DNA of 9,090 nt, from assembly GCA_024644145.1 (NCBI GenBank), contig JAHELO010000047.1:1-9090 (forward strand), given 5' to 3'. Position numbers and translations under genes: made by a program. Position 1 is the stretch's first letter. Each line of letters opens with the position of its first letter. This DNA comes from Christiangramia sp. (GTDB lineage Bacteria; Bacteroidota; Bacteroidia; Flavobacteriales; Flavobacteriaceae). Below are positions 1-7,282 of the stretch, piece after piece. The notes beneath the pieces are model-generated. The model was not told where the DNA came from, searched no databases, and saw only the letters and a list, made by a program, of their open reading frames with translations.

Positions 1-1791
1 AAAATCAAACCTCAGGTAGCCGCTTTGCACCATAGAGCCCTTCTGCTCTACGTGGGTTCCCAAAATACTTCTAAGTGCCTGATGCAGTAAATGCGTGGCT
101 GTGTGATTAGAGGCCGTATTGGCTCTTTCAGTATTATTTACGATGGCTTTAAAATCTGCCTCAGTATTTTGCGGAAGCTTTTTCGTAAAATGTATGATCT
201 GGTTATTTTCCTTTTTAGTATCGGTTACCTCTATCGCTTCGCCATCTGAAGAAAGAATTACACCTTTATCTCCAACCTGGCCCCCGCCTTCAGGATAAAA
301 TGGGGTTTTATCCAGAACGATCTGATACATTTCTCCCTTTTTCTTAGACTCCACCTTGCGATATCTAGCAATTTTTACTTCAGCCTCCAGATGATCATAA
401 CCTATAAAGGAATTATCCCCTACTGGATTTAGCTCTACCCAGTCACCTGCACTAACTGCCGTAGCCGCACGGGATCTGTCCTTTTGCTTTTTCAGTTCAG
501 CTTCAAAACCCTGCTCATCCAATTCATAACCATTTTCTCTTAAAATAAGACCGGTAAGATCTATTGGAAAACCAAAGGTATCATAAAGCTCAAATGCTTT
601 TTCTCCAGAAATAGTCTTGGATTCAGATTCTTTCATGAGATTTTCCAGAAGTACCAATCCCTGATCTAATGTTCTAAGAAAAGAAGCTTCTTCTTCACGG
701 ATCACATTTTCAATTAATCCCTGCTGAGATTTAAGCTCAGGAAAGGACGTTCCCATTTGATCGCTTAACACCGGAACCAGTTTAAAGATAAACGGCTCTT
801 TAGTATTTAAAAACGTAAAGCCATATCTAATAGCCCTTCTAAGAATTCTTCGAATTACATAACCTGCTCCGGTATTGCTTGGAAGCTGCCCATCGGCTAT
901 CGAAAAAGCTACTGCTCTCACATGATCTGCGATCACACGCATGGCAATATTATTCTCTTCAGACTTCCCGTATTTTATCCCGGTAATTTTCTCTAATTCT
1001 GTTAGAAGCGGAGTAAAAACATCTGTATCATAATTAGACTGCTTATTCTGCAGTACCATACACAGGCGTTCAAAGCCCATTCCCGTATCAATATGTTTGG
1101 CCGGTAATTCTTCCAGGTCGCCGTTCGCTTTACGGTTATACTGCATGAACACGAGATTCCAAATCTCTACCACCTGTGGGTGATCCATATTAACCAGCTC
1201 CCGGCCAGGGGTTTTACTTTTTTCTTCTTCAGATCTTATATCGATATGAATTTCTGAACAAGGCCCGCAAGGTCCCTGATCTCCCATTTCCCAGAAGTTA
1301 TCCTTCTTATTCCCGTAGATGATCCTTTCTTCAGGCACGATCTTCTTCCACAGTTCCAGAGCTTCGGTATCCAGACCCAGATTATCCCTGTCTTCGCTTC
1401 CTTCAAAAACAGAAACATAAAGATTTTCAGGATTAATTTTAAAGACCTCGGTTAACAGTTCCCATGCCCAGTTGATCGCTTCCTCCTTAAAGTAGTCACC
1501 AAAACTCCAGTTACCCAGCATCTCGAACATGGTGTGGTGATACGTATCATGTCCTACTTCTTCCAGGTCATTGTGCTTACCGCTCACCCGAAGACATTTT
1601 TGAGTATCGGTCACCCGGTTGTTCTTTGGCACTGAATTCCCGAGGAAATACTCCTTGAACTGTACCATTCCGGCATTGGTAAACATCAGCGTTGGGTCAT
1701 CTTTTAAGACCATTGGCGCTGACGGGACAATGCTGTGAGATTTCGATTTAAAAAATTCGAGAAACTGTTTTCGGATATCCTGTGACTTCAT
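1..1791 (-). CDS. alaS: Alanyl-tRNA synthetase, N-terminal 597 residues (partial, cut by window edge)
   Basis: This cytoplasmic class II enzyme charges tRNA-Ala with alanine and hydrolyses mischarged Ser/Gly-tRNA-Ala. Translation from the ATG at 1791-1789 is open to base 1. The catalytic core is clear: an N-terminus [14 protein letters not shown], then GNWSFGDYF at residues 93-101, and the class II motif 3 region GAGYVIRR at 308-315 followed by an Arg-rich stretch. The editing domain begins with PEGGGQVGD near 500-508 and contains the zinc-binding HTATH (H563 and H567). The window ends right after the family signature LRFDF, so about 270-280 residues (rest of the editing domain and C-Ala domain) lie outside, judging from the usual length of about 870. 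It is divergent from the M23 operon and has no co-transcribed partner visible. No internal stop or frameshift was seen. The identification is secure. Confidence 0.97.
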   Translation of the reverse strand, partial: MKSQDIRKQFLEFFKSKSHSIVPSAPMVLKDDPTLMFTNAGMVQFKEYFLGNSVPKNNRVTDTQKCLRVSGKHNDLEEVGHDTYHHTMFEMLGNWSFGDYFKEEAINWAWELLTEVFKINPENLYVSVFEGSEDRDNLGLDTEALELWKKIVPEERIIYGNKKDNFWEMGDQGPCGPCSEIHIDIRSEEEKSKTPGRELVNMDHPQVVEIWNLVFMQYNRKANGDLEELPAKHIDTGMGFERLCMVLQNKQSNYDTDVFTPLLTELEKITGIKYGKSEENNIAMRVIADHVRAVAFSIADGQLPSNTGAGYVIRRILRRAIRYGFTFLNTKEPFIFKLVPVLSDQMGTSFPELKSQQGLIENVIREEEASFLRTLDQGLVLLENLMKESESKTISGEKAFELYDTFGFPIDLTGLILRENGYELDEQGFEAELKKQKDRSRAATAVSAGDWVELNPVGDNSFIGYDHLEAEVKIARYRKVESKKKGEMYQIVLDKTPFYPEGGGQVGDKGVILSSDGEAIEVTDTKKENNQIIHFTKKLPQNTEADFKAIVNNTERANTASNHTATHLLHQALRSILGTHVEQKGSMVQSGYLRFDF

Positions 1792-1821
1792 TCAGTTATT
1801 TTCTTGCAAAATTCATTAAAT

Positions 1822-1852
1822 TATGAAGACGGCAAAACAATTCATATATTTG
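1822..1852 (+). promoter_or_regulatory. Predicted promoter of the M23-MerR-LemA-TPM operon
   Basis: TATATTTG at 1845-1852 is an exact match to the Bacteroidota -7 element TAnnTTTG. TATG at 1822-1825 sits 19 bases upstream as a one-mismatch -33 element. Transcription would start near 1857-1860, giving a leader of about 65 bases before the ATG at 1923. No Shine-Dalgarno sequence precedes that ATG; the leader end is AT-rich, as is usual in this phylum. Confidence 0.5.
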
Positions 1853-1859
1853 TTCGTTT

Positions 1860-1890
1860 ACCGTATAAAAATACACGGTTTTTCAGCCGT
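1860..1890. repeat. Small overlapping inverted repeats in the divergent leader region
   Basis: ACCGT (1860-1864) is complementary to ACGGT (1875-1879) across a 10-base loop. The same ACGG (1875-1878) can instead pair with CCGT (1887-1890) across 8 bases. The two stems are mutually exclusive. They lie in the stretch that both divergent transcripts would carry. The stems are only 4-5 bp, so they may be chance or a protein-binding site rather than stable RNA structure. Confidence 0.25.
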
Positions 1891-1899
1891 TTCTGGACG

Positions 1900-1930
1900 C
1901 AAAAATAGCACATTTTTAACTCATGTCGAA
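1900..1930 (-). promoter_or_regulatory. Predicted promoter of alaS (Bacteroidota type)
   Basis: Read on the minus strand, TATTTTTG (1907-1900) matches the Bacteroidota -7 consensus TAnnTTTG exactly. TTCG (1930-1927) lies 19 bases upstream and differs from the -33 TTTG by one base. The predicted start of transcription is about 1892-1896, giving a leader of roughly 100 bases. The -33 element lies inside the first codons of the divergent M23 gene. This is a prediction from the motif only. Confidence 0.5.
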
Positions 1931-2900
1931 GGTTAAATATTATTACGATAGCGAGACCCTTTCTTACAAAAAGATCGAGCAAAAGAAAGGCAGACGTTTA
2001 GGCATCGCTCTGCTTAGTATTACCGGTTCTTTTCTTGCCGGTTTTATTCTTCTTATCATTTATTTGAACATCCCTCAAATAGAAACTCCCAAGGAGAAGG
2101 CCCTGAAGCGGGAATTACAAAACATGAAACTCCAGTATGGTCTATTGAATAAAAAGATGGACCAGATCCAGGATGTAATGGCCAATATAGAAGACCGGGA
2201 CAATAATATTTACCGGTTATACTTTGAAGCCAATCCTATCCCGGAAGAACAGAGAAAAGCAGGTTTCGGTGGAATTAACAGGTATCAGAACCTCGAAGGT
2301 TTTGATAACAGCAAACTCATTAAAGAGACCACCAAAAGAATGGATGTACTTACCAAACGCCTGGTAGTACAATCTAAGTCTCTGGATGAGATCGCCGAAC
2401 TGGCCAGGGAGAAAGGCGAATTACTTTCAGCGATCCCGGCTATACAACCAATAAATAATGAAGACCTAAGCAAGATCGCTTCGGGTTACGGCTGGCGAAC
2501 AGACCCTTTTACCAAAGTTAGAAAGTTTCATTATGGGATGGATTTTACCGCTCCACGGGGAACACCTATATATGCCACAGGCGACGGCCGGGTAGTAAGA
2601 GCAGATAGCCGTTCTACCGGATACGGAAACCATATAAGAATAGATCACGGCTATGGATACACCAGTCTTTATGCCCATTTATATAAATATAATGTGAGAC
2701 GTGGCCAGCGCGTGAAAAGAGGAGATGTAATAGGATTCGTAGGTAGTACAGGCCGGTCTGAAGCCCCTCATTTACACTATGAGATCTTCAAAGACGACAA
2801 AAGGATAAATCCTATTAATTTCTATTACGGAAACCTTTCTCCTGAAGAGTTCGGTGAAGTACTTGAAAAAGCCCAACGTGAAAATCAATCACTTGATTAA
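1923..2900 (+). CDS. Membrane-anchored M23 family (LytM-type) metallopeptidase
   Basis: This is a 325-residue predicted peptidoglycan endopeptidase acting in the periplasm. After a short basic cytoplasmic tail there is one membrane segment (about residues 26-50), then a coiled-coil-like stalk rich in Lys, Glu and Leu (about 57-92), a linker, and a C-terminal M23 domain (about 185-302). All active-site residues of the family are visible: H203 and D207 in HYGMD, H252 in YAHLY, and H283 and H285 in HLHYE. The enzyme is therefore predicted to be catalytically competent, unlike the degenerate EnvC/NlpD-type LytM proteins. It is the first gene of the operon, and its stop codon TAA shares one base with the ATG of the MerR gene (TAATG), which suggests translational coupling. 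Family assignment is secure; the exact bond cleaved is not visible from sequence. Confidence 0.94.
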   Translation: MSKVKYYYDSETLSYKKIEQKKGRRLGIALLSITGSFLAGFILLIIYLNIPQIETPKEKALKRELQNMKLQYGLLNKKMDQIQDVMANIEDRDNNIYRLYFEANPIPEEQRKAGFGGINRYQNLEGFDNSKLIKETTKRMDVLTKRLVVQSKSLDEIAELAREKGELLSAIPAIQPINNEDLSKIASGYGWRTDPFTKVRKFHYGMDFTAPRGTPIYATGDGRVVRADSRSTGYGNHIRIDHGYGYTSLYAHLYKYNVRRGQRVKRGDVIGFVGSTGRSEAPHLHYEIFKDDKRINPINFYYGNLSPEEFGEVLEKAQRENQSLD

Positions 2901-3229
2901 TGCACATAAACCTTCCTGAAAAACGTTACTATAGTATAGGCGAAGTGGCCGAAGCTTTCAAGGTAAACACCTCCCTGATAAGATTCTGGGAAAAGGAGTT
3001 TGATGCCATAAAGCCGAAGAAGAATGCAAAGGGCAACAGGAAGTTTACCCCGGAGGATATAAAAAATCTTGAACTTATCTACCATTTGGTAAAGGAACGA
3101 GGATTTACCCTTGAGGGCGCCAAAACGCATCTTAAAGAAGAAAAACATAAAACGCTTAGCAATTTTGATATTATCAGAAAACTGGAAAGCGTAAAAGCAG
3201 AACTAATCAACCTTAAAAATCAATTGTAA
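2900..3229 (+). CDS. Minimal MerR-family transcriptional regulator
   Basis: This is a 109-residue DNA-binding protein. A MerR-type winged helix-turn-helix covers about residues 10-77: the HTH is YSIGEVAEAFKVNTSLIRFW (11-30) and the wing is around KNAKGNRKFTPEDI (41-54). A predicted dimerisation helix follows at about 86-109 and the protein stops there. The usual C-terminal effector domain and metal-binding cysteines of MerR, CueR or SoxR are absent (there is no Cys at all), so a small-molecule or metal sensor role is not supported. It overlaps the upstream M23 stop by one base and is followed one base later by lemA, so it is embedded in the operon and may regulate it. The target is unknown. 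Confidence 0.92.
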   Translation: MHINLPEKRYYSIGEVAEAFKVNTSLIRFWEKEFDAIKPKKNAKGNRKFTPEDIKNLELIYHLVKERGFTLEGAKTHLKEEKHKTLSNFDIIRKLESVKAELINLKNQL

Positions 3230-3230
3230 T

Positions 3231-3827
3231 ATGAAGAAGTGGCTAGTACCATTAATAATTATTGTTATAGGCATCGTGGTGATCTGGAGATTTACCGCAG
3301 GATTTAATAACACCGCTGTAGCAAAGGAGGAAAATGCAAAATTAGCATGGTCTAATGTGGAAAGTTCCTATCAGCGACGAAATGACCTTATAGGCAATTT
3401 GGTTAAAACCGTTGAGGGTGCAGCAGATTTTGAAAGAGGTACTCTAAAGGAAGTAATTGAGGCAAGGGCCAAGGCCACCTCTGTAAATGTAGATGCTGAA
3501 AATTTAAGCGCAGCTCAGATCCAGCAATTCCAACAGGCACAGCAGGGCGTAACATCAGCATTATCCCGCTTACTGGTAACAGTAGAGAGATATCCAGAAT
3601 TGAAAGCGAATCAGAACTTTTTGCAGTTACAGTCTCAGCTTGAAGGAACAGAGAACAGGATAAATGTTGCCAGAGACCGTTATAACGAAGCCGTTACAGA
3701 TTATAACACCTACATACGGGTATTCCCAAATAATATGTTTGCCGGTATGTTCGGTTTTGAAAGAATGGAACGTTTCCAGGCCGACGCAGGTGCCGAAGAT
3801 GCTCCAGATGTGGAATTCGATTTTTAA
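3231..3827 (+). CDS. lemA: LemA family membrane-anchored protein
   Basis: This 198-residue protein has one N-terminal membrane segment (about residues 4-22), with the remainder a long helical domain that is probably extracytoplasmic. The LemA signature is clear: WSNVESSYQRRNDLIGNLV (40-58), KTVEGAADFERGTL (59-72), an EARAKAT motif (78-84), a Gln-rich stretch (97-106), and the C-terminal FPNNMFAGMFGFE (165-177). It ends in an acidic tail with the short motif APDVEFDF (191-198). LemA proteins often sit beside TPM-domain genes, as here, with the next gene 5 bases downstream. The biochemical function of LemA is not established; the name comes from a Listeria antigen. The family call is secure, the role is open. 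Confidence 0.95.
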   Translation: MKKWLVPLIIIVIGIVVIWRFTAGFNNTAVAKEENAKLAWSNVESSYQRRNDLIGNLVKTVEGAADFERGTLKEVIEARAKATSVNVDAENLSAAQIQQFQQAQQGVTSALSRLLVTVERYPELKANQNFLQLQSQLEGTENRINVARDRYNEAVTDYNTYIRVFPNNMFAGMFGFERMERFQADAGAEDAPDVEFDF

Positions 3828-3832
3828 TTATT

Positions 3833-4273
3833 ATGTCTAAGACCGAAGATTTTTTAACCAAGGAAGAAGAAGCCGAGATCGTAGATGCGATACGGAAAGC
3901 AGAAGGAAAAACCTCCGGAGAAATAAGGGTTCACCTTGAACCTACTGCCGGAAAGGAAGATATCTTTGACAGAGCTATGGAAGTATTCCATATGCTCAAA
4001 ATGGACAATACTAAACTGGATAACGGGGTGCTTATATATGTAGCTGTAGAAGATCGAAATTTTGTGATCTACGGGGATAAAGGCATCAATGAAGTGGTTC
4101 CAGACGATTTCTGGGAAAGCACTAAAGATCTTATAGTTTCCCATTTTAAGAAAGGACATTTTAAAGAAGGACTTGTACAGGGTGTACTGAAGGCAGGAGA
4201 ACAATTACGCAAGCATTTTCCCTGGGATGACGATGATAAAAATGAATTACCAGACCATATTTCTAAAGCATAA
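3833..4273 (+). CDS. Soluble TPM-domain protein (TPM_phosphatase / TLP18.3-like)
   Basis: This 146-residue protein consists almost entirely of a TPM domain. Visible landmarks are TSGEIRVHLEP (27-37), the core strand NGVLIYVAVEDRNFVIYGDK (64-83), and the terminal helix around KEGLVQGVLKAGEQLRKHF (111-129), then an acidic WDDDDK tail. No signal peptide or membrane segment is present, so it is predicted to be cytoplasmic, in contrast to the next gene. A similar stand-alone flavobacterial protein, BA42 of Bizionia argentinensis, has been studied structurally and reported as a TPM fold (recalled, not checked). Phosphatase activity is known only for some plant homologues and should not be assumed. 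It lies 5 bases after lemA, and its 3' end overlaps the start of the second TPM gene. Confidence 0.92.
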   Translation: MSKTEDFLTKEEEAEIVDAIRKAEGKTSGEIRVHLEPTAGKEDIFDRAMEVFHMLKMDNTKLDNGVLIYVAVEDRNFVIYGDKGINEVVPDDFWESTKDLIVSHFKKGHFKEGLVQGVLKAGEQLRKHFPWDDDDKNELPDHISKA

Positions 4274-5069
4274 GCTTATCAAACATTTTATATTTTTCCT
4301 GATAGTACTAACAGGGTTTACCGCGTTGGCACAACGCGATATCCCCCCAAGGCCATCAGAGCAAACCAGTGTGTATGATGAGGCAGACCTTCTTAGCTCT
4401 GCCGATGAAAGAAGACTGGAACAAAAATTAATAAATTATGCCGATACTACTTCCACCCAGATCGTAGTGGTCACTATCCCTTCGCTGGAGGGCGAATATG
4501 AGGGCACCTATGCCGCCCACTGGGCTCACGAGTGGGGAATTGGCCAGAGCAAGAAGGACAATGGTCTCTTGATGCTTATAGCTCAAAAAGAGAGAAAAAT
4601 CTGGATCACCAACGGTTATGGACTGGAAGAGTATATGACCGATGCGAAGACCAAGGAGATCATAGAACTTATCATTCTACCGGAATTTAGAAACGGAGAT
4701 ATTTACGCGGGAATTAACAAAGGAACCACCGCTATTTTCCAGGTATTAAGCGGCACTTTTAAAGGCGCCCCTGGCCCAACAGGCTCCGGAGGTGGCGGCT
4801 TTTCAATAAGAACCATAGTCTTCCTTTTTATATTCATCATAATTATTATTTCGATGTTTAATAAAAAAGGTGGAGGAAGAAGCGGCGGAAGAAGAACGGG
4901 CAGAAGCACATTATGGGATGCCATCATCCTTAGTTCCCTTGGTCGTGGAAGCTTTGGTGGCGGCGGTTTTGGAGGCGGAAGCTCCGGAGGAGGTTTTGGC
5001 GGAGGCGGCTTTGGAGGCGGCTTCGGCGGAGGCGGTTTTGGCGGAGGCGGTGCCGGTGGTAGCTGGTAA
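4227..5069 (+). CDS. Exported TPM-domain protein with membrane anchor and glycine-rich tail
   Basis: This is a protein of up to 280 residues. Numbering from the first ATG, it has a signal peptide with hydrophobic core at about 20-33 and likely cleavage at ALA|Q (35/36), a TPM domain at about 47-177 (opening VYDEADLLSSADERRLEQKL and including NGLLMLIAQKERKIWITNGYGLEEY in shorter blocks), a Gly/Pro linker, a membrane segment at about 193-211, a basic Gly-Arg patch, and a tail of Gly-rich GGGF-type repeats (about 240-280) ending in GGSW. The domain is expected to face the periplasm. In-frame starts exist at 4227, 4233 and 4242; all give the signal peptide and overlap the previous gene by 32-47 bases, and the last gives the most typical n-region. 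It is the last gene of the operon, followed by a terminator. Function is unknown beyond the family. Confidence 0.9.
   Translation: MTMIKMNYQTIFLKHKLIKHFIFFLIVLTGFTALAQRDIPPRPSEQTSVYDEADLLSSADERRLEQKLINYADTTSTQIVVVTIPSLEGEYEGTYAAHWAHEWGIGQSKKDNGLLMLIAQKERKIWITNGYGLEEYMTDAKTKEIIELIILPEFRNGDIYAGINKGTTAIFQVLSGTFKGAPGPTGSGGGGFSIRTIVFLFIFIIIIISMFNKKGGGRSGGRRTGRSTLWDAIILSSLGRGSFGGGGFGGGSSGGGFGGGGFGGGFGGGGFGGGGAGGSW
4953..5060 (+). repeat. Imperfect GGC/GGA/TTT repeats encoding the glycine-rich tail
   Basis: About 108 bases are built from imperfect 12-15-base units encoding Phe or Ser followed by three or four Gly (GGC, GGA or GGT, then TTT or TTC). The GC content is far higher than that of the surrounding DNA. 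Synonymous variation among units suggests the tail is maintained as protein rather than being a fresh expansion, but copy number could still vary between strains. It also produces long proline-rich open frames on the opposite strand that are not genes. Confidence 0.85.
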
Positions 5070-5160
5070 TTCCTCACTAAAAAACTGTTCACTTCTCTTA
5101 ACCTATTTCTCTGCCACAATAGGCTTTGAAAGATAAGAATTCAAAAAAATTAATCTCATA

Positions 5161-5191
5161 AAAAAAGCTCTCAGTAATTGAGAGCTTTTTT
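5161..5191. terminator. Bidirectional intrinsic terminator between the TPM operon and clpX
   Basis: A perfect 13-bp inverted repeat, six A then GCTCTCA (5161-5173), pairs with TGAGAGC then six T (5179-5191) around the 5-base loop GTAAT. It has a T-tract on either strand. It lies about 90 bases after the last TPM gene and 27 bases after the end of clpX on the other strand, so it can end both convergent units. Confidence 0.93.
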
Positions 5192-5217
5192 ATTCTTATA
5201 TAAACAACTTAAAGTAA

Positions 5218-6450
5218 TTATGAAACAGCTTTCAATTTACTCATCGTTGATTTATTCAATTTATCCTCGGCATATTCCCGGGTTACTGTAAATTCACCTT
5301 CTTCACTTTCCGGCATTTCAAACATAGCATCGGTTAAAATAGCCTCACATAATGAACGTAAGCCACGGGCCCCCAGCTTATATTCCACCGCTTTATCTAC
5401 AATAAAATTCAAAGCCTCATCGGTAATATCAAATTCGATATCATCCATTTCAAACAGCTTCTTATATTGTTTGATGATCGCATTCTTAGGCTCGGTAAGG
5501 ATGGCTCTCAGCGTCTTTCTATCCAGAGGATTCATATACGTAAGGGCTGGTAATCTACCAATGATCTCCGGAATGAGACCAAATTCCTTAAGATCCTTCG
5601 GGATAATATATTTAAGCAGGTTGGTGCGCTCTATAGCATCTTCGCTCTTAGAAGCACTGAATCCAACAGCCTGCATATTCAATCGTTTACTAATGATCCT
5701 TTCAATTCCATCAAAAGCACCTCCGGCGATAAAGAGAATATTCTCGGTATTTACTTCGATGAATTTCTGGTCTGGATGCTTACGGCCTCCTTTTGGCGGA
5801 ACATTAACCGTAGTACCTTCCAGCAACTTCAATAAAGCCTGCTGAACTCCCTCTCCAGAAACATCACGTGTAATAGACGGATTATCACTCTTACGGGCGA
5901 TCTTATCTATTTCGTCTATGAAAACGATTCCACGCTGGGCTTTTTCAGTATTATAATCGGCTGCCTGAAGCAATCTCGTCAAGATACCTTCTACATCCTC
6001 CCCTACATAACCAGCTTCTGTAAGCACGGTTGCATCTACAATAGCAAGTGGTACATTTAACATCTTGGCAATTGTTCTGGCCATTAAGGTCTTACCGGTA
6101 CCGGTCTCCCCTACCATTACAATATTACTTTTCTGGATCTCTACATCATCATCGCTTTCTGGCTGCAATAATCTTTTATAGTGATTATATACCGCCACAG
6201 ACATTACCTTTTTAGTTTCTTCCTGACCAATGATATACTCATCCAAAAATGATTTTATGGATTTAGGTTTACTCAACATTAGGTCTGAAGAAAGCTCTCT
6301 GGCCTCTCCCTGCTTTGATTCCTCTACCACGATCCCATGCGCCTGCTCTATACAACGATCACAAATATGTGCGTCCAGACCTGCGATAAGTAAATTGGTC
6401 TCGGGTTTTTTTCTACCACAAAAGGAACATTCTAAATCTTCTTTCGCCAT
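5218..6450 (-). CDS. clpX: ATP-dependent Clp protease ATP-binding subunit ClpX
   Basis: This 410-residue AAA+ unfoldase recognises substrates, unfolds them with ATP and threads them into ClpP. The N-terminal zinc-binding domain has C8, C11, C30 and C33. Walker A is GETGTGKT (114-121), pore loop 1 is GYVG (147-150), Walker B is IVFIDEID (175-182), the RKH pore loop is at 223-225, and sensor 2 is GARGL (360-364). The ClpP-docking loop reads VGF (262-264) instead of the IGF or LGF of better-studied ClpX, a conservative change likely normal for the phylum. The length is typical. The start ATG (6450-6448) immediately precedes the zinc domain. It lies 44 bases after clpP with no promoter evident between them, so the two are probably co-transcribed. 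It ends at the shared terminator. Confidence 0.98.
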   Translation of the reverse strand: MAKEDLECSFCGRKKPETNLLIAGLDAHICDRCIEQAHGIVVEESKQGEARELSSDLMLSKPKSIKSFLDEYIIGQEETKKVMSVAVYNHYKRLLQPESDDDVEIQKSNIVMVGETGTGKTLMARTIAKMLNVPLAIVDATVLTEAGYVGEDVEGILTRLLQAADYNTEKAQRGIVFIDEIDKIARKSDNPSITRDVSGEGVQQALLKLLEGTTVNVPPKGGRKHPDQKFIEVNTENILFIAGGAFDGIERIISKRLNMQAVGFSASKSEDAIERTNLLKYIIPKDLKEFGLIPEIIGRLPALTYMNPLDRKTLRAILTEPKNAIIKQYKKLFEMDDIEFDITDEALNFIVDKAVEYKLGARGLRSLCEAILTDAMFEMPESEEGEFTVTREYAEDKLNKSTMSKLKAVS

Positions 6451-6494
6451 TATTTAAATTTTCAGAATTCACTTTTAAAAAAGTAAATTATAAT

Positions 6495-7172
6495 TTATCC
6501 TTCTCTTTTTAAAACCTCATCTATCATACCATATTCCTTAGCTTTCTCAGCCTTCATCCAATAGTCACGATCACTGTCTTCGTGTACTTTTTCGTAAGAC
6601 TGGCCGGAATGTTTCGCTATGATATTATATAATTCTTCTTTTAAGGTAATGATCTCTCTGGCTGTGATCTCAATATCACTGGCCTGCCCCTGAGCGCCGC
6701 CCATTGGCTGATGGATCATCACGCGACAGTGAGGAAGTCCGCTTCTTTTACCAGCTTCTCCCGCACATAATAGTACTGCACCCATAGATGCCGCCATTCC
6801 TGTACATATGGTTGCAACATCTGGCTTTATAAATTGCATGGTATCGTAAATCCCCAATCCTGCATACACACTCCCACCCGGAGAGTTGATGTAGATCTGA
6901 ATATCCTTGGAAGCATCTGTACTCTCCAGAAATAATAACTGAGCCTGTACAATATTTGCAACCTGCTCATTGATTCCTGTACCAAGAAATATGATACGAT
7001 CCATCATTAAACGGGAAAAAACGTCCATGGCAACAGCATTCATCTGGCGTTCTTCAATAATATTCGGGGTCATGCCTACCGGCATCATGCTACTAACAAT
7101 TTTATCGTAATAATTGCTGTTTATATTATGGTCTGAAACAGCATATTTTTGAAATTCTTTTCCGTAATCCAT
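6495..7172 (-). CDS. clpP: ATP-dependent Clp protease proteolytic subunit ClpP
   Basis: This 225-residue serine peptidase forms the barrel-shaped chamber that degrades proteins delivered by ClpX. The catalytic triad is visible with the normal spacing: S129 in GMAASMGA (125-132), H154 in MIHQP, and D203 in SDRDYW. The oligomer and substrate region [15 protein letters not shown] (96-110) is intact. I chose the ATG at 7172-7170 ([10 protein letters not shown]). An upstream in-frame ATG at 7223 would add 17 residues of poor character and would start within the T-tract of a hairpin. About 30 residues precede the usual mature start region (MMPVGMTP), longer than in E. coli, probably a removable N-terminal segment. 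It is followed 44 bases later by clpX. Confidence 0.97.
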   Translation of the reverse strand: MDYGKEFQKYAVSDHNINSNYYDKIVSSMMPVGMTPNIIEERQMNAVAMDVFSRLMMDRIIFLGTGINEQVANIVQAQLLFLESTDASKDIQIYINSPGGSVYAGLGIYDTMQFIKPDVATICTGMAASMGAVLLCAGEAGKRSGLPHCRVMIHQPMGGAQGQASDIEITAREIITLKEELYNIIAKHSGQSYEKVHEDSDRDYWMKAEKAKEYGMIDEVLKREG

Positions 7173-7221
7173 CAATTGTTTTATTGTTTTTCTAATCTTA
7201 ATTAAAATTCCGGTTAAAACC

Positions 7222-7254
7222 AAAAAAGGCGTTACTCGATTGAGTTAACGCCTT
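7222..7254 (-). terminator. Intrinsic terminator or attenuator between tig and clpP
   Basis: An inverted repeat AAGGCGTTACTC (7226-7237) pairs with GAGTTAACGCCTT (7242-7254) around GATT, with one bulged T at 7246. On the minus strand the stem is followed by a run of T (complement of A at 7222-7227), which is the layout of a rho-independent terminator for tig. It lies 28 bases after the tig stop and 50 bases before the chosen clpP start. It may be a partial terminator, since tig-clpP-clpX is a widespread order and no clear clpP promoter is visible after it. Confidence 0.8.
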
Positions 7255-7282
7255 AAAGATAGGTAATAAATCGTAAAAAGGC

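Noticed and set aside
1236..1418. Minus-strand 60-codon open frame within alaS
   Set aside because: The overlapping frame on the same strand encodes continuous, well-conserved AlaS sequence through this region.
2900..3229. MerR protein as a metal or redox sensor
   Set aside because: It contains no cysteine and no C-terminal sensor domain.
4703..5119. Minus-strand 138-codon proline-rich open frame
   Set aside because: It is the antisense shadow of the glycine codons of the exported TPM gene; its PPPKPPP pattern is explained entirely by GGC/GGA repeats.
4870..5136. Plus-strand 88-codon Ala/Glu-rich open frame
   Set aside because: It is a frame-shifted reading of the same repeat and overlaps the real gene; low complexity with no independent support.
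6471..6484. ACTTTT-N2-AAAAGT inverted repeat between clpP and clpX
   Set aside because: It is short, nearly all A/T and in an AT-rich spacer; no terminator or promoter pattern goes with it.
7173..7223. Upstream ATG extending ClpP by 17 residues
   Set aside because: That start lies in the T-tract of the tig terminator hairpin, and the extra residues are not ClpP-like; [10 protein letters not shown] at 7172 is the natural start.
7254..7261. TATCTTTA on the minus strand as a clpP promoter -7 element
   Set aside because: It has one mismatch in the conserved TTTG, no good -33 element 19 bases upstream, and transcription from it would run straight into the terminator-like hairpin.
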